64,000 bases of DNA from CAYYYP01 sp964475985 (lineage in GTDB: Bacteria > Bdellovibrionota > UBA1018 > CAYHWW01). The notes beneath the pieces are model-generated. The model had not been told where the DNA came from. It was given only the letters and a program-made list of their open reading frames with translations, and made no database searches. The stretch spans positions 124,001-188,000 of the forward strand of contig CAYYYP010000001.1 of the NCBI GenBank assembly GCA_964475985.1, given 5' to 3'. Within the stretch, counting starts at the first letter, position 1, and every line of letters starts with the position of its first letter. Both the position numbers and the translations under genes were made by a program. Shown here piece after piece: positions 44,551 through 53,521 of the stretch.

Positions 44551-45657
44551 ATGATTATCGGCGTTCCTAAAGAGATTAAAAATAATGAAAATCGTGTGGG
44601 CGTGGTACCCGCTGGCGTAAAAACTTTCAAAGCTCATGGCCATAGCGTTTTTGTTCAAACTCACGCAGGCCATGGCATAGGGGTCTCCGATGAAGAGTAT
44701 CGCAAAGCCGGCGCCACTATTGTAGAAACCGCAAAAGAAGTTTTTTCAAAAGCTGAAATGATCGTGAAAGTGAAGGAGCCTCTCCCGGAAGAATTCAATC
44801 TTTTGCGTGAAGGCCAAATTCTTTATACCTACCTTCACCTTGCCCCTGCACCTCAGCTCACCAAAGCACTGATGGAGCGAAAAGTTTCTGCCGTTGCTTA
44901 CGAAACCATCCAAGAAGAAGACGGTTCGCTTCCTCTCTTAAAACCCATGAGCGAAGTGGCTGGCCGAATGGCTACCCAAATCGGCGCGCATTATTTGCAG
45001 AAAGACAGCGGTGGCCGTGGTGTGCTTTTAGGCGGAGTGCCTGGAGTTGCCCGTTCGTCGGTAGCGATCCTCGGTGGCGGAACATCTGGAATCAACGCCG
45101 CTAAAATGGCCATTGGTTTGGGAGCTCGGGTCACTATGCTGGATATCAATCCTGCTCGCTTAGAATACTTAGATGATATTTTTGGTAATGCAGTGTCGAC
45201 CCTGCATTCTAATATCGATAATATTGAAAAGACGGTCCTTGAGTCAGACCTGGTTATTGGTGCGGTGCTTGTGCCGGGCGCTAAAGCCCCTAAGCTTGTC
45301 AGCAAAGAAATCATCAGTCGGATGGCCCCTGGAACGGTCGTCGTGGATATTGCAGTGGATCAAGGTGGGTGCATCGAGACTTGTAAACCTACTAGCCATG
45401 ACAATCCTACCTTTACCGTTGATGGCGTCATTCATTATTGTGTACCGAATATGCCAGGTGCCGTCGCTCGCACCTCAACTTACGCACTAACAAATGTCAC
45501 TATGCATCATGCTCTTAGACTTGCGGATTTAGGCTTTAAAGAGGCCATTTCCAAAGATCGTGCTCTTTATAAAGGAGTCAACGTCTTCAATGGCAAAGTT
45601 TCCTATCTTCAAGTCGCCAAAGATCTTGGGCTTCCCTATGAAGAGGTTCGCGTTTAA
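44551..45657 (+). CDS. ald: Alanine dehydrogenase
   Basis: 368 residues, the usual length. NAD-dependent interconversion of L-alanine and pyruvate. Seen: [36 protein letters not shown] with the active-site His, the Rossmann [18 protein letters not shown], and [18 protein letters not shown] lies before the ATG, and the gene follows the MBL gene by 12 nt. It may support growth on amino acids, which is an inference. Confidence 0.96.
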   Translation: MIIGVPKEIKNNENRVGVVPAGVKTFKAHGHSVFVQTHAGHGIGVSDEEYRKAGATIVETAKEVFSKAEMIVKVKEPLPEEFNLLREGQILYTYLHLAPAPQLTKALMERKVSAVAYETIQEEDGSLPLLKPMSEVAGRMATQIGAHYLQKDSGGRGVLLGGVPGVARSSVAILGGGTSGINAAKMAIGLGARVTMLDINPARLEYLDDIFGNAVSTLHSNIDNIEKTVLESDLVIGAVLVPGAKAPKLVSKEIISRMAPGTVVVDIAVDQGGCIETCKPTSHDNPTFTVDGVIHYCVPNMPGAVARTSTYALTNVTMHHALRLADLGFKEAISKDRALYKGVNVFNGKVSYLQVAKDLGLPYEEVRV

Positions 45658-45666
45658 CCTGAGAGA

Positions 45667-46203
45667 GTGCACCACTCTTTTCAGAATCGTTCCTTTATAA
45701 AAAGAAATTTCAATCGTTCACGGCAGTTGGGAAAAGTCAGCATGCAGATGATTCTCATTGCTGTAAACACTCTCGCCGTCGCTGGCGTCCTTGGAATGTT
45801 CATTTACACTAAACTACTTTGGGAACGGCCCCCTATTTTAGAAACGGCCGAACTTAAGGAAAAGAAGAACGAGTCAAAGAAAAAGTCAGGCGATCAGGAG
45901 CGGGTCATGGTGAATATGGATGACATTCGCATCAATATCGCTTCGACAAGTTCTACCAGTCATTACGTAAACCTTCAGATGGCACTGGAATGCGCCAACG
46001 AGGAAATGGCCGACTTAGTGAAGGCTAATATGACCAGGCTCATGGACAAAACGCTTTCCATTTACAATCGCAAAGATTTTGATGATCTCAATACCATTCA
46101 GGGCCGCCTGATCCTTAAAGAGCAACTCATGGATGAATTCAATCAAATGCTGGATGCAAATGCGGTGACGGATATTTTTTACAATACGTTTCTCTTGCAG
46201 TGA
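45667..46203 (+). CDS. Orphan FliL-like membrane protein
   Basis: 178 residues from a GTG at 45667, or 152-154 from ATGs near 45742, which is a more typical FliL length. One membrane helix (ILIAVNTLAVAGVLGMFIY), a Lys/Glu linker and a FliL-type periplasmic domain (VNMDDIRINIAST, HYVNLQMALECANEE, ILKEQLMDEFNQML). FliL proteins ring the flagellar stator and aid torque. No flagellar genes are in the window, so this is a separate paralogue whose job could be tied to another motor or envelope complex. It follows ald by 9 nt. Confidence 0.75.
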   Translation: MHHSFQNRSFIKRNFNRSRQLGKVSMQMILIAVNTLAVAGVLGMFIYTKLLWERPPILETAELKEKKNESKKKSGDQERVMVNMDDIRINIASTSSTSHYVNLQMALECANEEMADLVKANMTRLMDKTLSIYNRKDFDDLNTIQGRLILKEQLMDEFNQMLDANAVTDIFYNTFLLQ

Positions 46204-46207
46204 GCGC

Positions 46208-47845
46208 TTAGAACGTAATTCCTGCTTGGAGCTGCGACGCAAACATGAAACCGCCCGTATTTAAGGACTGGTTTGGCATATTTGCAAACTGCCAATAAGC
46301 ACCTGGAAAGAAGAAGCCCGTCTTATAGGAAAGGGTGAAGTTCTCATCCCACTTGAACTGAGCGCCGTAATCCATTTCCCAACCATAGAACGAGCTTTGA
46401 TCACCACTATTTGGGGCCGTGACAAAAAATTCTCTACGGTTGTGATTGTAAAAAGCCCGCGTCGATGCGCTTGGTGAACCACCCTTTGCTACTTCATCGG
46501 CCCAGGCCGCTAAGTAAGTCGCAAAGAAAGACCATTTATCAAGCTTATAGGTTGGTGAAATAGCCACGTAAGTCGCATTCGCAATGGGGTTGTCATAGGG
46601 AGAACGGAGGCGGTTTCCAGTCAATAAATCCGGGTTATTTCCAGCAAACCCGTAAAGGTTATAATGGAACATGATCATGCCGAGGTTATAACTTCGGTGT
46701 AGATAGGTCGCACTGTAAGTCGTATTTGAAGCGACAAAGGCCTGACTCGTGCCGGTGATTCGGGATGATACATCACCATCACCTTGGCCAGGAACATGCC
46801 CGGCTTTCAAATCTACATCCCAGCTATCGGAAGAATAATTTCCTTCAAAGATCAAAGCGAGACTTCGATAGTCGTAGGAGTTTGTAGAGCCATCGATTCC
46901 TCCCACGGAACCGGTGATGACGGGAACTTCGCCACCTAAAGTGAAACGGCCTAGTTTTTTGTGAATATAAAAGTCGATGATGTTGAAATTCAACCGACTG
47001 CTACCTATGCTATTGGGATTAAAGCTAATGGCGCTTTGGTCGGCGTTCCCAACCCGTCTGGTCCATTGCAAGCCAAAGGAGAAGTCTTCTTCGGTATTAT
47101 CGTAGAGCAATCCAACGTGATAATCCGTGACATCGTCGTTGCCGGTTTTCGCAATGAGTCCGTTGGGGTTGGTGCTGATGCTGGTTGTATCGAGAGCACC
47201 GGCCGCGTTATATCCCATGGCCACTTTGCTGACCGCAGGGCTAACAGAAAAGTTTCCAAATTTGCTAGTCAAACGCACTTGATCGGCCGTGCTTTGATAA
47301 CGATTGAAAAGTTTATCGCCGTTATTCCAGATGGCTCCCAATCCCCAATGCTGAGGCGAGCGACCAAGGTCGATGGTACCAAAGTCCGTGATCAAGCTTG
47401 CCCAAAAACGTTGGGCGGTGATGTTGGCGCCATCGCGTTGGGAGTTCAGGGGCTGAAACTGCTCACCCGCAGACGAAGGAAAATTCCGACCTAGGAACCC
47501 GTAAATGGGACTACCAACGTGCCATTCACTTTTAATATGCACACTGTCGTTCACAATGATTTTTGGTTTGAGTTTTAAAAATGCAGAATACCAGTCAACG
47601 CTTTTTTCACCAACCCCCGGAACATACGGGCCGCCAGCATCATAGGTTGTCATGTCGGCATCGGCCGCCGGACGTCCGCGCTCTAGTTGATGGTTGTTGA
47701 TCCAGTGATGTTCAAACCAAAACTGTCCGGACCAATCCAATTGCAAAGCATGGGCAGAACCCACGAAGCCTGTGAAAAGAAGTGTCGTTACAGCTAGGAA
47801 TTTGAAATAATTTTTGAAACGGGAATCAGAAGTGAAATTTGACAT
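46208..47845 (-). CDS. Porin-like outer-membrane beta-barrel protein
   Basis: 545 residues with a signal peptide ending near AHA (about residue 34). The mature part is dominated by alternating aromatic beta strands (LDWSGQFWFEHHWINN, FGTIDLGRSPQHWGLG, WSFFATYLAAWADE) and ends with a C-terminal strand closing in FASQLQAGITF, with the terminal Phe favoured by the BAM machinery. Length suggests 16-20 strands. The GRSPQHWGLG segment resembles other bacterial capsule-assembly or porin-like barrels. Substrate unknown. Converges closely with the FliL-like gene. Confidence 0.8.
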   Translation of the reverse strand: MSNFTSDSRFKNYFKFLAVTTLLFTGFVGSAHALQLDWSGQFWFEHHWINNHQLERGRPAADADMTTYDAGGPYVPGVGEKSVDWYSAFLKLKPKIIVNDSVHIKSEWHVGSPIYGFLGRNFPSSAGEQFQPLNSQRDGANITAQRFWASLITDFGTIDLGRSPQHWGLGAIWNNGDKLFNRYQSTADQVRLTSKFGNFSVSPAVSKVAMGYNAAGALDTTSISTNPNGLIAKTGNDDVTDYHVGLLYDNTEEDFSFGLQWTRRVGNADQSAISFNPNSIGSSRLNFNIIDFYIHKKLGRFTLGGEVPVITGSVGGIDGSTNSYDYRSLALIFEGNYSSDSWDVDLKAGHVPGQGDGDVSSRITGTSQAFVASNTTYSATYLHRSYNLGMIMFHYNLYGFAGNNPDLLTGNRLRSPYDNPIANATYVAISPTYKLDKWSFFATYLAAWADEVAKGGSPSASTRAFYNHNRREFFVTAPNSGDQSSFYGWEMDYGAQFKWDENFTLSYKTGFFFPGAYWQFANMPNQSLNTGGFMFASQLQAGITF

Positions 47846-47877
47846 GCGACTGCTTTCTTCGTTTTTTTGAATGACTC

Positions 47878-47906
47878 ATCAAAGCCCTTGGGCCACAAAT
47901 AGTCAA
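47878..47906 (-). promoter_or_regulatory. Candidate promoter of the porin-like gene
   Basis: On the minus strand TTGACT (47906-47901), 17-bp spacer, TTTGAT (47883-47878). The predicted start lies about 25 nt before the ATG, leaving room for a GAAG-type ribosome-binding site, unlike the near-leaderless promoters elsewhere in the window. Confidence 0.4.
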
Positions 47907-47934
47907 TTGCCATATCAGTCACGCAAGGGGTGAA

Positions 47935-50370
47935 ATGAAATCAAGAAAAAATTTTCTCTTTAAATTTTCCATCGTTTTTGGAGCCCTGGCCGTCCTGACC
48001 ATAATTTTTTTGATCTATTGCGCCTCCATCTTCCGGGAGTTGGAAGAATTGATGGCGGAGACTCCTCAGAGCCCCACCACGGTCATGTATGCGCGGACCT
48101 ATTCGTTCAAACCCGGTGACGTTCTAAATTTGAATGCCCTGAAAGAAAATCTCGCCCTAGTCAAAGTCGCGGCGAAATGGACTAAAGTGCCAGGGCCAGC
48201 GGGCTCAAATAAGACCCAGGTACAGATCGAATGGCAGTCCACGGCATTCCCCGAAATTTTAACCCAAGAAAAGGTCAGAGCGGCGCTTTATCCTGCGGAT
48301 TCCCAGTTTCCACCTTCAGGCAGCAAGGTGGAAATGAAACTTTCAGAACCTGCGAATAACTTTAGCGTGGTTGAAGAAATTTCCGTTCAGGAACCCAGCG
48401 CTCAGGCCAAAACTGTTGTTCCCATCCTTGCGATGCCCCCCGCCGTGATTGCTGAAGCAAGTTCTGATCAGCACACAATTCGAGAATACCGAGTTTTGGA
48501 CGATATCCCCACGCCGGTGAAAAACGCGTTCATCGCCGTGGAGGATGCGCGGTTTTTACAACATCCGGGGTTTGATTTTCGGGGTCTCACTCGTGCCATG
48601 TTGGTAAATTTGCGCCGCGGCGCCTTTGTTCAGGGGGCTAGTACCATCACCCAGCAGTTAGTGAAGAATCTGCTAAAAACCCATCGAAAAACCGTAAGTC
48701 GCAAAATGAAGGAGCTCATCCTCTCGATTTTGATCGAAGTGAAATACGAGAAAGAACAAATTTTAGAACGTTACCTTAATGAAGTGTATTTTGGTCAGGT
48801 GGGATCCCTTGAAGTGCATGGAGTCGCTCAGGCGGCGCATTACTTTTTTGGCAAAAACCTGGACCGCCTCACGAGCGGAGAAACGGCATTTTTGGCGGGA
48901 GTGGTGAAGGGCCCAAATGTTTACTCTCCTTATCGCGACCGGGCGCGCGCCATTGAACGTAAAAACATTGTCCTGAAAAAACTCTTTGAACAACGTTACC
49001 TCGCCCAAGCGGAATATTTAAACGCGGTAAAACAGAACTTGGAATTTTTACCACCACGGAGTTCCCGCAACGAAGCACCGTACTTCACCGACTTCATAAA
49101 AGCATCCTTGCAGGAAGACCACTTGGGACTCAATATTTTCACTACCCTGGACTTGAACTTTCAGAACCGCTTGCAAAAAAGTGTAAAGCAACAAATTGAG
49201 ACCCTCAGCGGGAAATTCAAACATCCGCTAGGTTTGCCACTCCAGGCTGCGGTCATCGCCGCGGACCACGCTACCGGAGAAATTTTAGGGCTGCTGGGCG
49301 GAAAATCCTTTGAAGAAAGTAATTATAATCGAGTGCTCAACTCTCGCAGACCCGTGGGCAGTATCTTTAAACCGGTGGTCTATCTAGCTGCTTTACTCAA
49401 GGGACACGATGAATCTGGTAAGGCCTACTCCCCTTCTTATTTGATTGAGGATAGCCCCTTTACTTGGAAGTTTGACCGGCAAACCTGGACTCCGCAAAAT
49501 TACGAACGAAAATTTGCTGGCCAAGTCACCTTGCGAGATGCCCTGGCCCATTCATTAAACGTACCTGCCGCTCGAGTGGGACATGACGTCGGCATCGAAA
49601 ACATCGTGGCACTTTCCAAAACCCTGGGTATTGGAGAATCCATGCCCGCAGTTCCCAGTACCGTGCTGGGCACCGTAGAATTGACTACGTTTGAGGTGCT
49701 GAAACTTTATTCCATCTTTGCGAATCGTGGAGAAGCCGTAACGCTTCATGGTCTAAGGCTCATCACGAACAGCGAAGGCGCAATTCTGAGGGAGATAAAA
49801 CCCGAGATCAAAGCAATTCATAAGCCTGAATATTTTGAACTCTTAAAAAGCCTTTTAGGCAGTGTTGTGGCGGAAGGCACGGCCCGCGGTATGAACCAAT
49901 TTCATTTACAGGATGAAGCGTACGGGAAAACGGGTACCACCAATGACTACCGTGATGCTTGGTTTGCAGGCTTTACCGGTCCTATGACCATGGTGACGTG
50001 GGTTGGATTTGATCATTATGAAGGTATTCCCAAGAAGGCAAAGCTAGCGAAACTCACGGGCGGAGGGGCCGCCCTACCGGTGTGGGGAAATGCCGCGCAA
50101 ATTGCTGCTTCATCTCAGCTGAAATGGAAAAAAGAAATTCCTGTCGCAACCGTAACTACTACCGGAACGGAAACGACTTCCGATGCGGCAACGGCCACAG
50201 CCACCAATGTGCCGGCTCCCATTTTGCAAACCCATTGGGTAGACGTGACTCAAGATTGTTTGGTGAGCTCGCAACCCGACGCCAATACCCTTGGGCCTAA
50301 CGGCAAAAAAAGATTTAAAGAAGAAGTTTACATCCCTGAGCTACTCCCGCCAGTTTGCGCTACGAGGTAA
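47935..50370 (+). CDS. Class A penicillin-binding protein (PBP1B-like), bifunctional
   Basis: 811 residues. One N-terminal membrane helix (about 10-30), a small PBP1B-like domain (about 50-160), a GT51 glycosyltransferase (catalytic EDARF, Glu203; GASTITQQLVKN; YLNEVYFGQ) and a transpeptidase with SIFK (Ser476, Lys479), SLN (540-542) and KTG (665-667). It polymerises and cross-links peptidoglycan. The C-terminal tail after the transpeptidase has paired cysteines (DCLV, PVCATR). The stop codon directly abuts the stop of the convergent secreted protein gene. A CpoB-like partner is encoded at 13.5 kb. Confidence 0.93.
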   Translation: MKSRKNFLFKFSIVFGALAVLTIIFLIYCASIFRELEELMAETPQSPTTVMYARTYSFKPGDVLNLNALKENLALVKVAAKWTKVPGPAGSNKTQVQIEWQSTAFPEILTQEKVRAALYPADSQFPPSGSKVEMKLSEPANNFSVVEEISVQEPSAQAKTVVPILAMPPAVIAEASSDQHTIREYRVLDDIPTPVKNAFIAVEDARFLQHPGFDFRGLTRAMLVNLRRGAFVQGASTITQQLVKNLLKTHRKTVSRKMKELILSILIEVKYEKEQILERYLNEVYFGQVGSLEVHGVAQAAHYFFGKNLDRLTSGETAFLAGVVKGPNVYSPYRDRARAIERKNIVLKKLFEQRYLAQAEYLNAVKQNLEFLPPRSSRNEAPYFTDFIKASLQEDHLGLNIFTTLDLNFQNRLQKSVKQQIETLSGKFKHPLGLPLQAAVIAADHATGEILGLLGGKSFEESNYNRVLNSRRPVGSIFKPVVYLAALLKGHDESGKAYSPSYLIEDSPFTWKFDRQTWTPQNYERKFAGQVTLRDALAHSLNVPAARVGHDVGIENIVALSKTLGIGESMPAVPSTVLGTVELTTFEVLKLYSIFANRGEAVTLHGLRLITNSEGAILREIKPEIKAIHKPEYFELLKSLLGSVVAEGTARGMNQFHLQDEAYGKTGTTNDYRDAWFAGFTGPMTMVTWVGFDHYEGIPKKAKLAKLTGGGAALPVWGNAAQIAASSQLKWKKEIPVATVTTTGTETTSDAATATATNVPAPILQTHWVDVTQDCLVSSQPDANTLGPNGKKRFKEEVYIPELLPPVCATR

Positions 50371-51252
50371 TCATTGCGCCGGTAACGCAGGCATTGAAAA
50401 CTGCGAGGCCGGCGAAGGAATTGCAGTGGGTGCCATCGGGACAATGGCTGGAGCCGTGGATAATGCACGTGACGCTTCTGCGAATGGGGTCACTTCGTTG
50501 CCGGAGGTCGTACCCGGATCATAAATTACGCGTCGAGCTCCTCGTGGACGTGGCGTCGGTGCCGCTGCCACCGGCGCTGTAACGAAAACGGCCTGAGCAG
50601 CGTTGCCCGGCCCCCCGCCCGGCGGCTCCTGACAACCTTCAGGATTTCCCTCGGCATTCAAACCGTTCATTAATGCTTGACGTAAATTTTCTAGCCGAGA
50701 ATTCCATTGCAGAGCCTCGGGGCTAGCATTGGCCAAACGAAAAGTTTGTTCGTGATTTAAAAAACTTACGGTTCCTGAAATATCGGCTCTCGTGTTGGTA
50801 AAACATCTAGCAAGGGTCAAACGGTCGCCCGGTGAGCCGTGACACAATTGATGTAAAATAGTTTCGTGCAGCGGGATTCTCGGTGCAGGAGGCGGCGGAG
50901 GCACTGCCCTACGCCGGCCACGGGGAGGCGGAGCGGGAGCGGGCACTCTCTTTTCAACTAAATCTATCTTCTCTAAAAAATCTCGCTGAAGGGCAGCCCA
51001 GATTTGGATATTACTTGGACTGTAACCGAGCGGCCGATACATACGGATAAGCTCGTTTGTGTTCTCCACACTCCGGGCCCTACTTATGACATCCCGAATG
51101 CCAAAAGTCCGAATCGAAGCAAACTCCCCAGCTAAACCTAGTGCACGTCCAAACTGCCGATATTGCTCACACTGTTCTGAGGAGACGTTGGCGAATGCCG
51201 TGAGTGAAAACCCAAAAAAAAGTACAGTAAAACTGAACCGGGTTATCGACAT
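50371..51252 (-). CDS. Secreted proline-rich protein of unknown function
   Basis: 293 residues from the ATG at 51252 (GAGG upstream); the frame is open to 51276. Signal peptide ending near AFA (about residue 21). A helical N-terminal part (VSSEQCEQYRQFGRALG) is followed by a Pro/Arg hinge (APAPPPRGRRRAVPPPPPAP), a central domain with cysteines (HQLCHGSPGDRLTLARCF) and a Pro/Ala-rich tail. It overlaps the upstream secreted protein gene by 10 nt, so the two are co-expressed. Family not recognised. Confidence 0.7.
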   Translation of the reverse strand: MSITRFSFTVLFFGFSLTAFANVSSEQCEQYRQFGRALGLAGEFASIRTFGIRDVISRARSVENTNELIRMYRPLGYSPSNIQIWAALQRDFLEKIDLVEKRVPAPAPPPRGRRRAVPPPPPAPRIPLHETILHQLCHGSPGDRLTLARCFTNTRADISGTVSFLNHEQTFRLANASPEALQWNSRLENLRQALMNGLNAEGNPEGCQEPPGGGPGNAAQAVFVTAPVAAAPTPRPRGARRVIYDPGTTSGNEVTPFAEASRALSTAPAIVPMAPTAIPSPASQFSMPALPAQ

Positions 51253-53114
51253 GGCTGATTTATCCTCGGCCGACAAAGTATAGTATCTGGAGCAACGATA
51301 ATATTTTCACCGGGTGGATACTGGCTACACCCAGTGGTCCTGGTTTCCATTACCACCCTAAGAATTTGATCTTGAGTTGCGGGGTTTGTGTCATGTCCCA
51401 CGGGGTAATCGATCCGGCACACGTCATCGTGCCCCCTCGGATCTTGGATAGTGATGAGAAAACGTTGACCATTTGGCCTTGCCGCAAGCCCTGCTTGAAT
51501 GAGCTGGCGATTTGCTTGTAGAAACTCCACGGCGCCTCGCACGTGGGTTACGACAAATCGCGCGGGTCCACGAAAGGGATCACAAACTTCATTCACCGTT
51601 CGGCGCACTTCACCGGCCACTGACGCCGCTGCATCACGAACGCCAGGGTCAGCTGCTATACGTGTAGTTCTCTCGGGTCGCCTTTGGGCTACTAAAGTTT
51701 GGAATGCGAGACTAAGTCCCGTAGGCGTTACTGAAGGACCCATCGCTACGTATTGCGTGTCTCTCCACTGTTCCTGAAGGGCTTCCCAACTACGTCCTGG
51801 CCTTACAATCATACGATTGAAATAATCTTGAACGCCTGGGAATCGTAAACGTTGGACTGCTTCTTCTTCCTGCGCTCCTGTGTGCATCCGACTTATAGGA
51901 GCTTCTAACGGAGCCCGCATGAGGTGGTCCGCTCCCAAGAGCATAAGATTCTGCGGCGTTACTAAATTCCTTGCGTGGCCAACCACGGCACCACCCACCG
52001 CCCTTAGTCTAGTTCCTAAAGGAACCGCGGGGACTACCGCTTGCGTTGGTGAAAGTGGCGGTGGAGGTGCCGCCGGCAAAGGCCTCACCGGTTCTCCGGT
52101 TGCACTATGTTCAACGCCTTCCGTAGGACTTGCTCCCACATTTGGCGAACCAGCGTCGGCGGCCGTTGCGCTGGCTAACCTTGTAGCACCGTCCGCAATA
52201 ACTGCTTCGGTAGTCGCCACCGAATTGATCAACATTCCTACGGCGACTCTAAAGGCGTAGGCGCTCACGCGAGCTCCGATGATGCGAAGTCCACGCACCT
52301 CGGACGCGGCGTGCGCTAGATGAACTAAGCGCATCCACTCTTGAGCGGGCATTCCGGCGGGAGGCTGCTCCACTACAAATGTACCGTCAGGCGTCGTACC
52401 GGGAATTAAGGTACAGGTCGTTAGAGAACTTGTAGCTTCAATTGGTGAATCATCCGTAGTTCCATCCAGCCACTCGGTGATCCACTGACGCCGACAAATT
52501 CTCTGGGCCACCGCATGGGTCGGCGGATTTGGAATCTGCATTCTTCCCATTAAACTTAGGTATTCAGATTCGTTGAAATCTAAAATAGCGGCACATTGAT
52601 TCGTAAAATTTTCGTTCAGACGGCATTGCCTTAATGCAAGCCTAGGGCTCCACTCCCAACCGTAAATGCTTCTCTGATTTGCCGTGGGCGTTGGATTTTG
52701 CGGGCTGGGCACCCAAGGTCCTACGGCGTTAGGGGTCAGCGGAACCGACCCATTGGGATTCGGATGCATCTGCGGGGACTGATAAACCGGGGCGCCTACC
52801 CGTTCGGGCAAAACCGCAAATCGAATCCATTGAAATGGCTCATGGGGAAAAAGCATTTCCATGGCGATCCGCTCTTGCGGCGGGAAAACGGTGCGTTCAT
52901 CAAGCACTCCTTCCCTTGCCGGTTGCAACCAAGGACGGGCAGCCGATGGAGTTACTGCCGCCCGAGGAGGGTTTCGAAACTGCACGTTTTCGACCGATGG
53001 TCGAGGCGACGCGGTATGAGTCGGAGCAGGTGTCGTAGTCTGGGAGAAAACTTTTTCCGTTGATAGAACCAACCCGAAAAAAACTAAAATTTTAAAAGCT
53101 GGGTGAGTGAACAA
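51243..53114 (-). CDS. Secreted proline-rich protein of unknown function
   Basis: About 623 residues. I prefer the TTG at 53114, since AAAGGA lies 6 nt upstream and it gives a compact signal peptide (FTHPAFKILVFFGLVLS, cleavage near VFSQ); a GTG at 53156 is the longer option. The mature protein is Pro-rich at the start, has a domain with paired cysteines (about 165-270), a hydrophobic Ala/Pro linker (about 280-370) and a C-terminal domain ending in several cysteines (DDVCRIDYP, TTGC, TILCRPRINQPC). It overlaps the 293-residue gene by 10 nt. No family recognised; probably periplasmic or exported. Confidence 0.7.
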   Translation of the reverse strand: MFTHPAFKILVFFGLVLSTEKVFSQTTTPAPTHTASPRPSVENVQFRNPPRAAVTPSAARPWLQPAREGVLDERTVFPPQERIAMEMLFPHEPFQWIRFAVLPERVGAPVYQSPQMHPNPNGSVPLTPNAVGPWVPSPQNPTPTANQRSIYGWEWSPRLALRQCRLNENFTNQCAAILDFNESEYLSLMGRMQIPNPPTHAVAQRICRRQWITEWLDGTTDDSPIEATSSLTTCTLIPGTTPDGTFVVEQPPAGMPAQEWMRLVHLAHAASEVRGLRIIGARVSAYAFRVAVGMLINSVATTEAVIADGATRLASATAADAGSPNVGASPTEGVEHSATGEPVRPLPAAPPPPLSPTQAVVPAVPLGTRLRAVGGAVVGHARNLVTPQNLMLLGADHLMRAPLEAPISRMHTGAQEEEAVQRLRFPGVQDYFNRMIVRPGRSWEALQEQWRDTQYVAMGPSVTPTGLSLAFQTLVAQRRPERTTRIAADPGVRDAAASVAGEVRRTVNEVCDPFRGPARFVVTHVRGAVEFLQANRQLIQAGLAARPNGQRFLITIQDPRGHDDVCRIDYPVGHDTNPATQDQILRVVMETRTTGCSQYPPGENIIVAPDTILCRPRINQPCR

Positions 53115-53156
53115 AGTTTTTCCTTTTACTGACGCGCCTGCCGATAATAGGTCCAC

Positions 53157-53521
53157 TGTTGGCAGAGCCTAGGTGTCACCTCCGCCTGGAGGGGCGCTGG
53201 AAAGACCAAAAGTCCGATAGCGATAAACCTAAATTCTCTTGGTATGAAAGAATTCACTGGCAGCCCCACCCCTTGCCTTATTTTAGGCTTCCTTTTTTGG
53301 TTCCACTAGGCAGCAGAAACTTCCTCCCCTTTGAACGGCAAGGCCCCCTATAATTTTTTCATGGTGTGACTAAAGGATTGCCAGTGCTTTCTTGGCCCTA
53401 GAACGTTAGACGCTCCCATCTTTCAGATTTGCCATGTAAATCCGAGCACTTCGGATTAGTGCCAAACCGTCCCCGGATGGCATGAGTCTCGCACAACGGG
53501 AGTCGTCCGAAGGAGTGCCTC
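53157..53521. other. Intergenic region between divergent genes (365 bp)
   Basis: No gene is visible. A perfect 7-bp inverted repeat AATCCGA-GCACT-TCGGATT (53439-53457) lies about 65 nt before the kinase start, and AAGGAG lies just before the TTG start. The region must carry promoters for both the secreted pair and the kinase/regulator pair; I could not assign them with confidence. Confidence 0.4.

Noticed and set aside
45661..45680. Short hairpin AGAGTG/CACTCT with TTTT after ald as a terminator
   Set aside because: Six base pairs with a 3-nt loop is weak, and it lies at or before the start of the FliL-like gene, only 9 nt from ald.
53401..53521. Small RNA or riboswitch before the CHASE2 kinase
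   Set aside because: One 7-bp inverted repeat is insufficient; no recognisable riboswitch core or terminator follows.
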